Shown one piece after another: positions 1 to 9,456 of a stretch of DNA of 64,000 bases. The DNA is from Collinsella sp. (GTDB lineage: Bacteria; Actinomycetota; Coriobacteriia; Coriobacteriales; Coriobacteriaceae): NCBI GenBank assembly GCA_018381235.1, contig JAGZSF010000008.1, positions 62,001 to 126,000 on the forward strand, read 5' to 3'. The translations under genes were made by a program, and so were the position numbers. Below the pieces are notes generated by a model. The model was not told the DNA's origin and did no database searches. It was given only the letters and a program-made list of their open reading frames with translations. Position 1 is the stretch's first letter. Every line of letters begins with the position of its first letter.

Positions 1-814
1 AGCGCCCCTGCGGCACGCCCTTGGAGCCCGGCTCGCCGGCATGGGGATTCTCGATCATGTGTTGAGCGATGTAGTCGCGCAGACGGTCGACCTTATCCTC
101 GTTGCCATGCTCAAGCATGCGGGAAAAGTCCGCCACGCCCGCTTCAAGGCTGTCGAAGGTATCGCGACGCGGCGATTCAAAGTACGTGATCTGCGGCAGG
201 GCACCCATCTGAATGAGGATGTTGAAGGCGTACACAAAGCCATTACTGCAGGTAACCGAGGCGCCGATAGCGTTCATCAAGTGCAGATCATAGCGCGGGC
301 TGGAGTTAGCGACCATCGTGACAGCACAACGGTGACGAGCCGTACGGTCGAGCTTGGCAAGCGCACCTTTTAGATTGGTCGTCGTAACCGACCGACTGGC
401 GAAGGCAGCATCCACCGTTTTTGCGACCGGTCCAACCAAATCCCAATCATCATCCCAAGCAAGCTCAAGCGGCGTAATGAGATCCTCGAGCCCATAGTAC
501 TCAATACCAGCATCAAGCGTGCCCAACATAGCAGGGGAAAAGTCAGCAGCAATCACAGGATGCCCAGCCTGAGCAAGCGGAATAGCGATCGACCCAGCCC
601 CGCACCCCATATCCAGCACGGATTCACCAGGCTTTAACGCCAACAGCTTCATAAAGTCCCGGGCATACGGGGCAGTCTCCAACGGCCGAAAATGCCGAGC
701 CCGCTTATCCCATTCAAAAGAATCATCAGCCCGCCGCCGATCAGCTTGCAGACGCATCCATTCGCCGTTCCAATCCGCAGCAAGCAGCTCAGATTGAATT
801 ACACCATCAGCCAC
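1..814 (-). CDS. Class I SAM-dependent methyltransferase (3' end outside window)
   Basis: From a GTG at 814 the minus-strand frame stays open to base 1, so about 271 residues are visible and the C-terminus is cut by the window. Rossmann motif I is clear (VLDMGCGAG at residues 66-74) with the expected acidic residue at the end of the next strand (VIAADFSP). This marks a class I SAM methyltransferase; nothing visible fixes the substrate. GTG is preferred because a purine-rich stretch (GAGGGGGA) lies about 8 bases upstream, while the nearby ATG at 821 is in another frame and stops after four codons. A minus-strand terminator just upstream makes it a separate transcription unit. Confidence 0.8.
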   Translation of the reverse strand, partial: MADGVIQSELLAADWNGEWMRLQADRRRADDSFEWDKRARHFRPLETAPYARDFMKLLALKPGESVLDMGCGAGSIAIPLAQAGHPVIAADFSPAMLGTLDAGIEYYGLEDLITPLELAWDDDWDLVGPVAKTVDAAFASRSVTTTNLKGALAKLDRTARHRCAVTMVANSSPRYDLHLMNAIGASVTCSNGFVYAFNILIQMGALPQITYFESPRRDTFDSLEAGVADFSRMLEHGNEDKVDRLRDYIAQHMIENPHAGEPGSKGVPQGR

Positions 815-833
815 GGGCCATCCCCCTCACAAC

Positions 834-865
834 AAAAAAGCGGCCCCTCCCAAAAGAAGAGCCGC
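834..865 (-). terminator. Rho-independent terminator, minus strand
   Basis: On the minus strand GCGGC and GCCGC pair around a purine/pyrimidine loop and are followed directly by six T. It would end transcripts coming from the UPF0210 gene and insulate the methyltransferase. Confidence 0.65.
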
Positions 866-981
866 AACAAGCATATATCAGAAAAAGAACCGTTCCAACG
901 CCAAACCGCCGCACCAGCCAAGTGGTGCAGGAGCGAAGCAACTGCAACCGGGATAGAGCCCAACTGAGGTCCCGTTGTGCG

Positions 982-1115
982 GGAGCCCCGGGGAGGGCAA
1001 ATATATAAGGTCGATCGCGAGTTCCGCACGAGCCGGAGAGCACTTAATGCGCTCTCCGTGCGAGTCAGGACTGTCCGAGCAGGCGACCTTATATATTTGC
1101 CCTCCCCGGGGCTCC
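982..1115. repeat. Large nested inverted repeat (32-bp perfect arms)
   Basis: Bases 982-1013 and 1084-1115 are exact reverse complements over 32 bases. The 70-base spacer holds a second inverted pair (CGGAGAGC at 1034-1041 with GCTCTCCG at 1051-1058), so the whole 134 bases can fold into one long hairpin or a cruciform. It lies in the gap between the UPF0210 gene and the methyltransferase. No T-tract follows on either side, so it is not a simple terminator. The remaining bases 866-981 show no gene. A MITE-like element or a structured RNA are both possible. Confidence 0.85.
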
Positions 1116-1132
1116 TCGCCAGCACCCCTCAG

Positions 1133-2497
1133 CTAGTTCTTGAGCGAGTTCAGCGGCGCCGGGAAGCGTCCGCCACGGTGGGCAAGCACGGTGCCGGCGT
1201 TGGGGTTCACCGGCATGATGGGCGCACGGCCGAACAGGCCGCCGTACTCGACGCAGTCGCCCACGCCCTTGCCGATGGCAGGAATCACGCGGACGGCCGT
1301 GGTCTTGTTGTTGATGACGCCGATGGCCATCTCGTCGGCGATGATGCCGGCGATGGTCTCGACCGGGGTGTCGCCGGGGATGGCGATCATGTCCAGGCCA
1401 ACGGAGCACACGCAGGTCATGGCCTCGAGCTTCTCGAGCGAAAGCGCGCCGGCTTCGACGGCGGCGATCATGCCGGCGTCCTCGGACACGGGGATGAAAG
1501 CGCCGGAGAGACCGCCCACGCTGGAACTGGCCATGACGCCGCCCTTCTTGACGGCATCGTTGAGCATAGCGAGCGCGCAGGTCGTGCCCGGGCCACCGCA
1601 GGTGCCCACACCGATGATCTCGAGGATGCGGGCAACGGAGTCGCCGATGGCAGGCGTGGGAGCCAGCGACAGGTCGACAATGCCCTTCTCGACTCCCAGG
1701 CGATGGGCGGCCTCGCGGCTCATGAGTTCGCCGGCGCGGGTGATCTTAAAGGCGGTCTGCTTAATCTTTTCGGCAACCTCCATCATCGAGGCGGAGTCGG
1801 GGAGCGTCTCCAAGGCAGCAGCCATAACGCCGGGGCCCGAGACACCAACGTTGATGACGGCGTCGGCCTCGCCACCGCCATGGACGGCGCCCGCCATAAA
1901 CGGGGAGTCCTCGACCATGTTGGCAAAGCAGACAAACTTGGAAGCGCCGACGGAATCCTGGTCGGCCGTGAGCTTGGCGGCGTCGATGATGGTCTGCGCG
2001 GCCATCAGCACGGCGTCCATGTTGATGCCAGCGCGCAAGCTGGCGACGTTGACGCTGGAGCAGACGCGGCTCGTGGTGGCGAGCGCCTGGGGGATGGACT
2101 GGATGACGCGGCGGTCGGCGTCGCCGATGCCCTTCTGGACGAGTGCGGAGAAGCCGCCCAGGTAATCGATACCGAGCGTCTCTGCCGCGCGGTCGAGGGC
2201 GTGCGCGATAGGGGTGAGGTCCTCATCCTTGCAGCACGCGGCGATCTGCGCCACCGGGGTGACGGAAACGCGCTTGTTGACGATGGGGATACCGTATTCG
2301 CGCTCGAGGTTCTCGGCGGTCTCGACCAGATGCTCAGCCGTGTGCGTCACGTGGTCGTAGATCTTCGTGCACATGCGGTCGAGGTTCTCGTCACCGCAAC
2401 CCATGAGAGAAACACCCATGGTGATGGTCCTGATGTCGAGGTTCTGCTCCTCAACCATGCCGCGGGTTTCCGCGATTTCTGCGGGCGTGATCGCCAT
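1133..2497 (-). CDS. UPF0210 / DUF711 family protein
   Basis: A 454-residue protein matching the UPF0210 (DUF711, PFL-like fold) family, with the typical N-terminus (EEQNLDIRTITMGVSL near residue 17). The family is widespread in Firmicutes and Actinobacteria, often next to a small ACT-domain protein, and its reaction is not settled; no ACT gene is visible here. The ATG at 2497 is chosen over the longer frame (to 2554) because AGGAG sits 7 bases upstream and family members start at this point. A strong hairpin separates it from metH upstream. Length is normal for the family. Confidence 0.85.
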   Translation of the reverse strand: MAITPAEIAETRGMVEEQNLDIRTITMGVSLMGCGDENLDRMCTKIYDHVTHTAEHLVETAENLEREYGIPIVNKRVSVTPVAQIAACCKDEDLTPIAHALDRAAETLGIDYLGGFSALVQKGIGDADRRVIQSIPQALATTSRVCSSVNVASLRAGINMDAVLMAAQTIIDAAKLTADQDSVGASKFVCFANMVEDSPFMAGAVHGGGEADAVINVGVSGPGVMAAALETLPDSASMMEVAEKIKQTAFKITRAGELMSREAAHRLGVEKGIVDLSLAPTPAIGDSVARILEIIGVGTCGGPGTTCALAMLNDAVKKGGVMASSSVGGLSGAFIPVSEDAGMIAAVEAGALSLEKLEAMTCVCSVGLDMIAIPGDTPVETIAGIIADEMAIGVINNKTTAVRVIPAIGKGVGDCVEYGGLFGRAPIMPVNPNAGTVLAHRGGRFPAPLNSLKN

Positions 2498-2542
2498 CCT
2501 TGCGCTCCTATCTGCCAAAACGAGCATAGTCTTTTCTATTCT

Positions 2543-2580
2543 AACGTGCCGCACGTGCCAAGTGGCGCGTGCGGCACGTT
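2543..2580 (-). terminator. Strong hairpin downstream of metH
   Basis: Seventeen-base arms (2543-2559 and 2564-2580) pair with one G-T and a 4-base loop in the gap between metH and the UPF0210 gene. The minus-strand 3' flank (TTAGAATAG) is only weakly T-rich, so it could be a terminator or a processing/stabilising hairpin. Confidence 0.6.
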
Positions 2581-2605
2581 TTAGTGCTCGGTTGTTTCCG
2601 TTGTG

Positions 2606-5164
2606 TTACTGCCCAAAGACCTCTTCGGCGATACGAGCGCTTTCGGCGGCGTCCTTGGCGTAGTAGTCCGCGCCGATCTGCTTGGCGTATTCGGGGGTGA
2701 GCACGGCGCCGCCCACGATGATCTTGACGCCCGGCACCTCGGCATGAAGCAGCTTGATGGTCTCCTCCATGGCGACGACCGTGGTAGTCATAAGCGCCGA
2801 GAGGCCGACGAGCTTAATGTCACGCTCCTGTACGGTCTTGAGCACCTCTTGCGGGTCGACGTCGCGGCCTAGGTCAAAGACGGTGTAGCCGTAGTTATCG
2901 AGCAGCATTTTGACGATGTTCTTGCCAATATCGTGGATGTCGCCCTTGACGGTGGCCACGCAGATCTTGCCCTTGTCGGCGATCTCGCCGGCGGGCATCA
3001 GGCGCTTGATGGTGTCGAAGCCCACGCGTGCGGCCTCGGCTGAGGCCATAAGCTGCGGCAAGAAGAACTTGCCTTGGTCAAAGAGGACGCCCACCTCGTC
3101 GAGGGCGGGGATAAAGTGATTGTTGATGAGGTCCATGGCGTCGTGATCTGCCAGCAGACGCTCGGTCTCGGCAGCGATCTCGCCTTTGCGGCCCGAGACG
3201 ACCATGCGACGAATCGGGTCGTCGTTGCCGTCGGTGCCGGCGGTGCCAGCAGCGGGCACAGCGTCGGTCGATACTGCCTGAGCAGCTGCCGGGTTGGCGG
3301 CGATCTTATACGGATCGGTCCAGCCGCCGTAGCGCTCGATGTATCCGGTCGAGCCCTCGTCCTCAACGCTCAGGACGCGATAGCTGTAGACGGTATCCAT
3401 AAAGCGCTTGGAGCCCGGGTTCATGATGGGGGCATCAAGACCTGCGCCAAAAGCGGCGGCCAAAAAGACCGAGCCCAGCAGCGGGCGGGCAGGCAGGCCA
3501 AAGCTGATGTTCGACACGCCGAGCGCGCATTTGACGCCCAGACGCTCCTTGCACAGGGACATGGCGCGCAGGATCTGCTCGGCCTGGCGTTGATTGGTCG
3601 AGGCGGTCATGACCAGACAGTCGATGAGGATGCGGTCCGGTCCGATGCCGTAGCGGGCAGCCTCGGCCACGATGCGTTCGGCGATGGCGAAGCGGGCCTC
3701 GGCGGTATCGGGGATGCCGCCTTCGTCGAGCGTAAGTCCGACAACGTTGGTGCCGTAGTGGGCGACCAGCGGAAAGATCTCATCCATGATCTGCTGCTTG
3801 CCATTGACCGAGTTGATGATGGGCTTGCCGGCGTAGCGGCGCACGGCGGCCTCGACGGCTGCGGGGTCGGTGGAGTCGATCTGCAGCGGCAGCAGCGTGG
3901 AGCCCTGGAGCTGCTCGGTGGCCTGTTGGATGATCTTGACCTCGTCGATCTCGGGCAGGCCCACGTTAACGTCCAGGATGTCGGCGCCCTGTTCCTGCTG
4001 GCTGATACCCTGGCTCACGACGTAGTCCAGGTCGCCGTCGCGCAGGGCCTGCTGCAGGCGCTTTTTGCCGGTGGGGTTGATGCGCTCGCCGATGACGGCG
4101 ATCTTGTGGCCGTCGCAGGGAAGGTCCACGACCGTTTGGGCGCTCGTGACCGACATGCTGGGCTTGCGGCGGCGTGGGCTGGGCGTGTGGTTATCGATAG
4201 GCGTGCGTAGCGCTGCCATGTGCGCCGGCGTGGTACCGCAGCAGCCGCCCACGACGCTCACGCCGTCGGCGATCATGCCGGCGACGGCCTCGGCGTATTC
4301 GGGGGCCTGGATATCAAAGACGGTGTTGCCGTCGTCGTCTACATGGGGGAGTCCTGCGTTGGCCTGCACCATGATGGGTTTGTCGGTGACGGTGAGCATG
4401 CGTGCGGCAAGACCGCGGAGCTCGGCCGGTCCCTGGCTGCAGTTGATGCCTAAAACGTCGGCGCCGATGGCGTCGAGCGTGATGGCGGCCACCTCGGGAC
4501 TCGTGCCCAGAAACGTGCGGCCGTCTTCCTCAAAGGTCATGGTGGCAAAGACGGGCAGGTCGGAGTTCTCGCGGCAGGCGAGGACGGCCGCCTTGATCTC
4601 GGCCAGGTCGGTCATGGTCTCGATAATAAAGAGGTCCACACCCGCGGCGACGCCGGCGCGCACTTCCTCGGCAAAGAGGTCGTAGGCCTCGTCGAAGCTC
4701 AGAGTACCCAGGGGGCGAAGCAGCGCGCCGATGGGGCCGATATCGCCGGCGACGTAGCGGGCGCCGGCCTCGCGGGCACAGGCGACGGCCGCGGCAAAGA
4801 CGTCTGCCACGGTGGCGGCACCGTCGAGCTTGTGGGCGTTGGCGCCAAAGGTGTTGGCGGTAATCACGTCGCAGCCGGCCTCGACATATTGACGTTGGAT
4901 ATCAGTGATAACCTGGGGTTCCTCAAAGTTGAGCAGCTCGGGCAGGGCGCCCGCCTTCATACCAGCGGCCTGCAACATGGTGCCCATACCGCCGTCGAAC
5001 AGCAAGTGCCCCGTGCCCTCGATGGCGGCGCGCAGGCGATCGTCCTTAATGCGCAGATCGTCGATCGTGCGCGTCTTGTACGTGGCACCGTTGCGACGTG
5101 CGGCATCAACGGGTGCCGCCAATGCAGTGCCGTCAGAATCATGAGTGATAAGCGGAGTAAACAT
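2606..5164 (-). CDS. metH: Cobalamin-dependent methionine synthase lacking the activation domain
   Basis: An 852-residue MetH that moves a methyl group from methyl-tetrahydrofolate to homocysteine through cobalamin. Domains in order: homocysteine methyltransferase (about 50-325, zinc ligands Cys242, Cys308, Cys309), pterin-binding (about 350-620), helical cap and B12-binding (about 650-852, with the cobalt-ligating DxHxxG motif at Asp742/His744/Gly747). The C-terminal SAM-binding reactivation domain of E. coli MetH (about 1,230 residues) is missing; it is encoded by the next gene upstream. TAGGAG lies 7 bases before the ATG. The spacing of 9 bases to the activation gene indicates one metF-activation-metH operon on the minus strand. 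Confidence 0.95.
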   Translation of the reverse strand: MFTPLITHDSDGTALAAPVDAARRNGATYKTRTIDDLRIKDDRLRAAIEGTGHLLFDGGMGTMLQAAGMKAGALPELLNFEEPQVITDIQRQYVEAGCDVITANTFGANAHKLDGAATVADVFAAAVACAREAGARYVAGDIGPIGALLRPLGTLSFDEAYDLFAEEVRAGVAAGVDLFIIETMTDLAEIKAAVLACRENSDLPVFATMTFEEDGRTFLGTSPEVAAITLDAIGADVLGINCSQGPAELRGLAARMLTVTDKPIMVQANAGLPHVDDDGNTVFDIQAPEYAEAVAGMIADGVSVVGGCCGTTPAHMAALRTPIDNHTPSPRRRKPSMSVTSAQTVVDLPCDGHKIAVIGERINPTGKKRLQQALRDGDLDYVVSQGISQQEQGADILDVNVGLPEIDEVKIIQQATEQLQGSTLLPLQIDSTDPAAVEAAVRRYAGKPIINSVNGKQQIMDEIFPLVAHYGTNVVGLTLDEGGIPDTAEARFAIAERIVAEAARYGIGPDRILIDCLVMTASTNQRQAEQILRAMSLCKERLGVKCALGVSNISFGLPARPLLGSVFLAAAFGAGLDAPIMNPGSKRFMDTVYSYRVLSVEDEGSTGYIERYGGWTDPYKIAANPAAAQAVSTDAVPAAGTAGTDGNDDPIRRMVVSGRKGEIAAETERLLADHDAMDLINNHFIPALDEVGVLFDQGKFFLPQLMASAEAARVGFDTIKRLMPAGEIADKGKICVATVKGDIHDIGKNIVKMLLDNYGYTVFDLGRDVDPQEVLKTVQERDIKLVGLSALMTTTVVAMEETIKLLHAEVPGVKIIVGGAVLTPEYAKQIGADYYAKDAAESARIAEEVFGQ

Positions 5165-5173
5165 CGGGGGCTC

Positions 5174-5962
5174 CTAATGGCTGGAATAGCAGGTGGTGTG
5201 GGCGGCGCGGAAGCGGCAGTGTTCGCGCATGCGGCAGATATTGCAGGTGGGGCGGCTCTGGGCGTCGTGGACCTCGCCGTCGAATAGGCCGATCACCGCG
5301 GTCACGCTTTTGGTGGGCATGAGCAGGCTGGTGGGTGTGACGGTAAGCCCGATGAGCCGCGTGGCGTTGAGCGCATTGACGATCGAGCGCTGGGCCGAGA
5401 GCGGGCAGTCGCCATAGCCGGGACTAAAGCGCCAGTTGCCGGCGAGCCCGTGTGTGGCGGCGTCCGTCTTGACCTGCTGGTCCATTTGCTCAACGGCGGC
5501 TTCCACGTAAGCGGAGCACGCGGCGTCGAGCACGGCGCCCTCCAGGGGATGTTGGGCTCCCGTGGTGCGCAGGCGACGCTCGGCGTCCATGCCGAGGGTA
5601 CATGCCATGAGCGCGGCAAAGCGGGCATCTTTGAGATGTCGATAGATATCGCGACCTCGCAGCTCAACGTTGGTGCCGACCAAGCGAATGCAAGGCTCAC
5701 TTTGTTCGTCCACGCCCGTGGCATCGACGGCAAACACGCGGCGCATGCCACGGGGCTCAATGTCAAGTTCCAGACGCTCGACCACAAGCTCAATACGTCG
5801 TGACAGCTCGGGCTCGATCTGCTGGCCGCCGTAACCCAGATACCGCAGCATCTCGGCACGGTCGACACGGGGATGGTGCGCAGCATCGACACGGTAAAGC
5901 GCCGGCGACGCAAGGTCGGCCGGCACTTCGACAGCGGTTGTATCGATGTGCGGTTTTTCCAT
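5174..5962 (-). CDS. Stand-alone methionine synthase activation protein
   Basis: A 262-residue protein equivalent to the missing C-terminal domain of MetH (vitamin B12-dependent methionine synthase activation domain). It should bind SAM and re-methylate oxidised cob(II)alamin. Visible family features are a Gly-rich segment (RFSPGYGDCPL) that contacts SAM in MetH, and a C-terminal Cys cluster (CNICRMREHCRF) seen in split versions. The ATG at 5962 shares one base with the metF stop (TAATG), so the two are translationally coupled; this decides the start against a much longer frame that overlaps metF. metH follows after 9 bases. Confidence 0.9.
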   Translation of the reverse strand: MEKPHIDTTAVEVPADLASPALYRVDAAHHPRVDRAEMLRYLGYGGQQIEPELSRRIELVVERLELDIEPRGMRRVFAVDATGVDEQSEPCIRLVGTNVELRGRDIYRHLKDARFAALMACTLGMDAERRLRTTGAQHPLEGAVLDAACSAYVEAAVEQMDQQVKTDAATHGLAGNWRFSPGYGDCPLSAQRSIVNALNATRLIGLTVTPTSLLMPTKSVTAVIGLFDGEVHDAQSRPTCNICRMREHCRFRAAHTTCYSSH

Positions 5963-6834
5963 TACCCCAGGCGCTCCATAATGGTCGCGGCGATCGCAGG
6001 ACGGTTCATAGTGTACAGGTGCAGGCCGTCGGCGCCGTGCTCCTTGAGGTCGCAAAGCTGGCGGGCGGCATAATCTACACCGGCTGCCTGCAGGCTCTCG
6101 GGGTCGTTCTCGTACTTGGCGAGAATCTTGATGACGGGGGAGGGCAGCGACGCGCCGCACATAAAGACCATGCGGCTGATCTGCGACTTGCCCATAAACG
6201 GCATGATGCCCGCGGTAATGGGCACGGTGATGCCGGCCTTGTCGGCAAGCTCGCGAAAACGGTAGAAGCACTCGTTATCAAAGAAGAGCTGCGTCACAAA
6301 GAAGCTCGCGCCGGCGTCCTGTTTTTGCTTGAGGTGTTCGACCGAGAGGTTGAGATCCTCACAGGCAATGTGGCCCTCGGGGTAGGCTGCGGCGCCCACG
6401 CAAAAGCCGGCGTCGACGAGCTCGGGGATGAGGTCGCGGGCGTAGGCGTAGTCGGAGGCGGGCTTGTCGTCCTCGGTCGCGCCGGCAGGGAGATCTCCAC
6501 GCAGGGCCAGGATGTTTTCAACGCCGGCGGTGCGATACTCGTCGATCTTGGCGGCGATATCGGCATGCGAGCGGCCCACGCAGGTAAGGTGTGCCACCGA
6601 GGGCGTGTCGAATTCGCTCGAAATCATATGCGCGATGGGGGCGGTGGTGGCACCGTTGCCCGAGCCGCCGGCCGAGCAGGTGACCGAGACAAAGCTCGGC
6701 GAAAGCTTGCACAGATTGCCTGCCACTTCGCGAGCCGTGTCGAGGGTGAGCTCGCCCTTGGGCGGGAACATCTCAAACGAAACGGGCGCGGTGCCCTGGG
6801 ATGCTGCCTGCTTAAAAACCTCGTCGACGCGCAT
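5962..6834 (-). CDS. metF: 5,10-methylenetetrahydrofolate reductase
   Basis: A 290-residue TIM-barrel flavoprotein that reduces methylene-THF to the methyl-THF used by MetH. The N-terminal SFEMFPPKG motif with the catalytic Glu, the MxxxG-rich core and the C-terminal LHLYTMN motif are those of MetF. The ATG at 6834 has GAGGAG 7 bases upstream; a longer frame to 6900 has no such site. It is the first gene of the metF-activation-metH operon and overlaps the next start by one base. I saw no B12-box or SAM riboswitch in the 400 bases upstream. Confidence 0.95.
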   Translation of the reverse strand: MRVDEVFKQAASQGTAPVSFEMFPPKGELTLDTAREVAGNLCKLSPSFVSVTCSAGGSGNGATTAPIAHMISSEFDTPSVAHLTCVGRSHADIAAKIDEYRTAGVENILALRGDLPAGATEDDKPASDYAYARDLIPELVDAGFCVGAAAYPEGHIACEDLNLSVEHLKQKQDAGASFFVTQLFFDNECFYRFRELADKAGITVPITAGIMPFMGKSQISRMVFMCGASLPSPVIKILAKYENDPESLQAAGVDYAARQLCDLKEHGADGLHLYTMNRPAIAATIMERLG

Positions 6835-7260
6835 ATCGTGCTCCTCTAGATACGTAATAGTGTGATGTGTTGTAAGGATTCTACAGCACCACTGTGTCAC
6901 GGTGGAGTTTCACTCGTTATTCGGGGATACCAATCAAAGATGCCTTGCTATCGGCTTTCTCTATAACAGAGCGGGTAATCTAGGCACGGACTATAAAGAC
7001 TGGTATCTGATGCAAAATACCAGTTAATAGAGCTCCATCCCAAATTGACTACCCTTAAACCATGGGGAGAGGTCTGCAATTTATGCAGTTGATTGGCTGT
7101 TGAGGGTGGCAACGCCGCCTCGATAGGGTAACCTCATTGATTGGTTTCGCGACAGCAACATAACGGTAATGTCGCGGAAACACGGCGAGTCTAAGCTATG
7201 ACTCGTTCGTTAGTAATCAACACCGCTTCTCACGCGGTGCCGATACGAAGGGAGTTCCGT
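6835..7260. promoter_or_regulatory. Divergent promoter region between metF and glnN
   Basis: No gene is seen. The stretch must hold the divergent promoters for metF and glnN. Visible structure: a small inverted repeat next to metF (CCACTGTG/CACGGTGG, 6887-6904) and a hairpin in the glnN leader (CGCGACA ... TGTCGCG, about 7148-7178). No known riboswitch was recognised. Confidence 0.4.
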
Positions 7261-9348
7261 ATGGCCGAACTTACTGACCGCTTCGGGACCATGGTGTTCT
7301 CTGAGGAAGTCATGAAGGACTACCTCCCCAAGGACATTTGGAAGCGCCTTGCTGCAACCCTCGAGGGCGGTGAGCCGCTCGACCTGGATGTGGCCAACGC
7401 CGTTGCCCATGCCATGAAGGTCTGGGCCATCTCCAAGGGTGCGACGCACTATGCGCACTGGTTCCAGCCGCTTTCGGGCATTACTTCCGAGAAGCACGAC
7501 AGCTTCCTGGAGCCCAACCACGACGGCACCGCCATTACCAAGTTTACGGGCAAGAACCTCATCCAGGGCGAGCCCGATGCCTCCAGCTTCCCCAACGGCG
7601 GCCTGCGCGCCACCTTCGAGGCCCGTGGCTACACCGCTTGGGATCCCACTAGCCCCGCCTTTATCAAGGACGACGTCCTGTGCATCCCCACGGCTTTCTG
7701 CTCCTACACGGGCGAGGCCCTGGACAAGAAGACCCCGCTGCTGCGCTCCATGACCGCGCTCTCGCGTGAGTCCAAGCGCGTTTTGGCGCTGTTTGGCAAG
7801 ACCCCCAAGAAGGTCGTTCCTTCCGTGGGCGATGAGCAGGAGTACTTCCTGATCAAGAAGGACGCCTACCGCAAGCGCAAGGACCTGGTCATTACCGGCC
7901 GCACCCTCTTTGGTGCTGCTCCCTGCAAGGGCCAGGAGCTCGAGGAGCACTACTTTGGCGCTATCCGCCCCACCGTCTCGGCCTATATGAAGGACCTGGA
8001 CGATGAACTGTGGGCGCTTGGCATTCCCGCCAAGACCAAGCACAACGAGGTTGCTCCCTGCCAGCATGAGCTCGCACCGGTCTATGGCGAAGTCAACGAG
8101 GCCATCGACCAGAATCTGGTCATGATGGAGAAGATGAAGCTCATCGCCTCCCGCCACGACTTGGTCTGCCTGCTGCACGAGAAGCCCTTTGAGGGCATCA
8201 ATGGTTCGGGCAAGCACAACAACTGGTCGCTTGGCACCGAGTCCGAGAATCTGCTCGATCCGGGCGACACCCCGCTCGACAACCTGCAGTTCATCGTCTT
8301 CCTCACCGCGGTGATCGAGGCCGTCGATAACTATCAGGAGCTCCTGCGTGCCTCTGTTGCCTCGGCCGGCAACGACCATCGTCTGGGCGCCAACGAGGCT
8401 CCTCCGGCGATTATGTCCATCTTCCTGGGCGACCAGCTTACCGAGGTCGTCGAGAAGATCATCGATGGCAAGGCTTCCGTCCATGCCACGCGCGGCGTGC
8501 TCGACCTGGGCGCCGATACCCTGCCCAAGCTGATGCAGGACAACACCGACCGCAACCGCACCTCCCCGTTTGCCTTCACCGGTAACAAGTTCGAGTTCCG
8601 TGCCTGCGGCTCCGAGCAGAACGTCTCCGACTCCAACCTGGTGCTCGATGCTGCCGTGGCCAAGTCGCTCAAGTCCTTCGCCGACGCGCTTGAGGGTACG
8701 CCCGAGGATGAGTTCCAGGACGCTGCGCTCGAGTACTGCAAGAAGGTCCTGACCGACCACCAGCGCATCCTCTTTTCCGGCGATGGCTACTCCGACGAGT
8801 GGCCCGTCGAGGCCGAGAAGCGCGGCCTTGCCAACAACAAGACCACGGCCGACGCTCTGCCCGCCTTTGTTTCCGATAAGGCCATCGCGCTCTTTGAGGA
8901 GACGGGTGTCCTGACCAAGGCCGAGGCTCAGTGCCGCTATGACTGCAAGCTCGAGAAGTACAACAAGCTCATGAACATCGAGGCCACCACGATGGTTCGC
9001 GAGGCGCGTCGTACCTATCGCCCGGTCATTACCGCATATGCCACCAAGGTCGCTAAGGGCCTTGAGACTATTCGCGCCGCCGGTGCCGAGGCCGCCATGC
9101 AGTGCGAGCAGAACACGCTCAACAAGCTCTGCAACGGTATCACCGCCATCAACGACTCCATCAAGGCGCTCGACGCCGTGCATCAGAAGGCCGAGGCCCT
9201 CGATGGCCAGGAGCAGGCCAACGTGTATGCACACGAGGTCGTTCCCGCTATGGATACGCTGCGCGCCGCCGTGGATGCCATGGAGGAGATCGTGGCCGCC
9301 GACTACTGGCCAGTTCCGACCTACGACGACATTCTGTTCTATGTGTAG
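7261..9348 (+). CDS. glnN: Glutamine synthetase type III
   Basis: A 695-residue GSIII-type glutamine synthetase, the long form found in Bacteroidetes, cyanobacteria and some Firmicutes/Actinobacteria. It makes glutamine from glutamate, ammonia and ATP. Family motifs seen: KHNEVAPCQHELAP, NGSGKHNNWSLGT (glutamate/ATP site) and NRTSPFAFTGNKFEFR. The ATG at 7261 follows GGGAG by 7 bases; the longer frame from 7198 has no ribosome site and adds residues that do not belong to the family. Length is typical. The last 89 bases recur at 15103-15191. A strong terminator follows. Confidence 0.95.
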   Translation: MAELTDRFGTMVFSEEVMKDYLPKDIWKRLAATLEGGEPLDLDVANAVAHAMKVWAISKGATHYAHWFQPLSGITSEKHDSFLEPNHDGTAITKFTGKNLIQGEPDASSFPNGGLRATFEARGYTAWDPTSPAFIKDDVLCIPTAFCSYTGEALDKKTPLLRSMTALSRESKRVLALFGKTPKKVVPSVGDEQEYFLIKKDAYRKRKDLVITGRTLFGAAPCKGQELEEHYFGAIRPTVSAYMKDLDDELWALGIPAKTKHNEVAPCQHELAPVYGEVNEAIDQNLVMMEKMKLIASRHDLVCLLHEKPFEGINGSGKHNNWSLGTESENLLDPGDTPLDNLQFIVFLTAVIEAVDNYQELLRASVASAGNDHRLGANEAPPAIMSIFLGDQLTEVVEKIIDGKASVHATRGVLDLGADTLPKLMQDNTDRNRTSPFAFTGNKFEFRACGSEQNVSDSNLVLDAAVAKSLKSFADALEGTPEDEFQDAALEYCKKVLTDHQRILFSGDGYSDEWPVEAEKRGLANNKTTADALPAFVSDKAIALFEETGVLTKAEAQCRYDCKLEKYNKLMNIEATTMVREARRTYRPVITAYATKVAKGLETIRAAGAEAAMQCEQNTLNKLCNGITAINDSIKALDAVHQKAEALDGQEQANVYAHEVVPAMDTLRAAVDAMEEIVAADYWPVPTYDDILFYV
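9260..9348 (+). repeat. Left copy of the glnN 3'-end duplication
   Basis: The terminal 89 bases of glnN including its stop codon reappear at 15103-15191 with six base differences, including an uninterrupted 44-base identity. The pair forms direct repeats around the GH4/PTS module. Confidence 0.85.
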
Positions 9349-9377
9349 AACGTAACTGACATATCGTCACGGTATTG

Positions 9378-9415
9378 AGCCGGGGTCCGCATCGCGCGGG
9401 CCCCGGCTTTTTTTG
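9378..9415 (+). terminator. Terminator of glnN
   Basis: GC-rich stem (AGCCGGGG...CCCCGGCT) followed by a run of seven T, 30 bases after the glnN stop. Confidence 0.9.
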
Positions 9416-9456
9416 TTGAACAAATTCCCTAGGGCGGCGTCCGTTCGTGTCGTTTA

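Noticed and set aside
977..2584. 535-residue plus-strand frame
   Set aside because: Antisense shadow of the UPF0210 gene; composition is typical of reverse GC-rich codons and it starts inside the inverted repeat.
6835..7197. Cobalamin or SAM riboswitch before metF
   Set aside because: No B12 box or SAM-I/II core seen on the minus strand.
7210..9234. 674-residue minus-strand frame
   Set aside because: Antisense shadow of glnN; no ribosome site and no recognisable domain.
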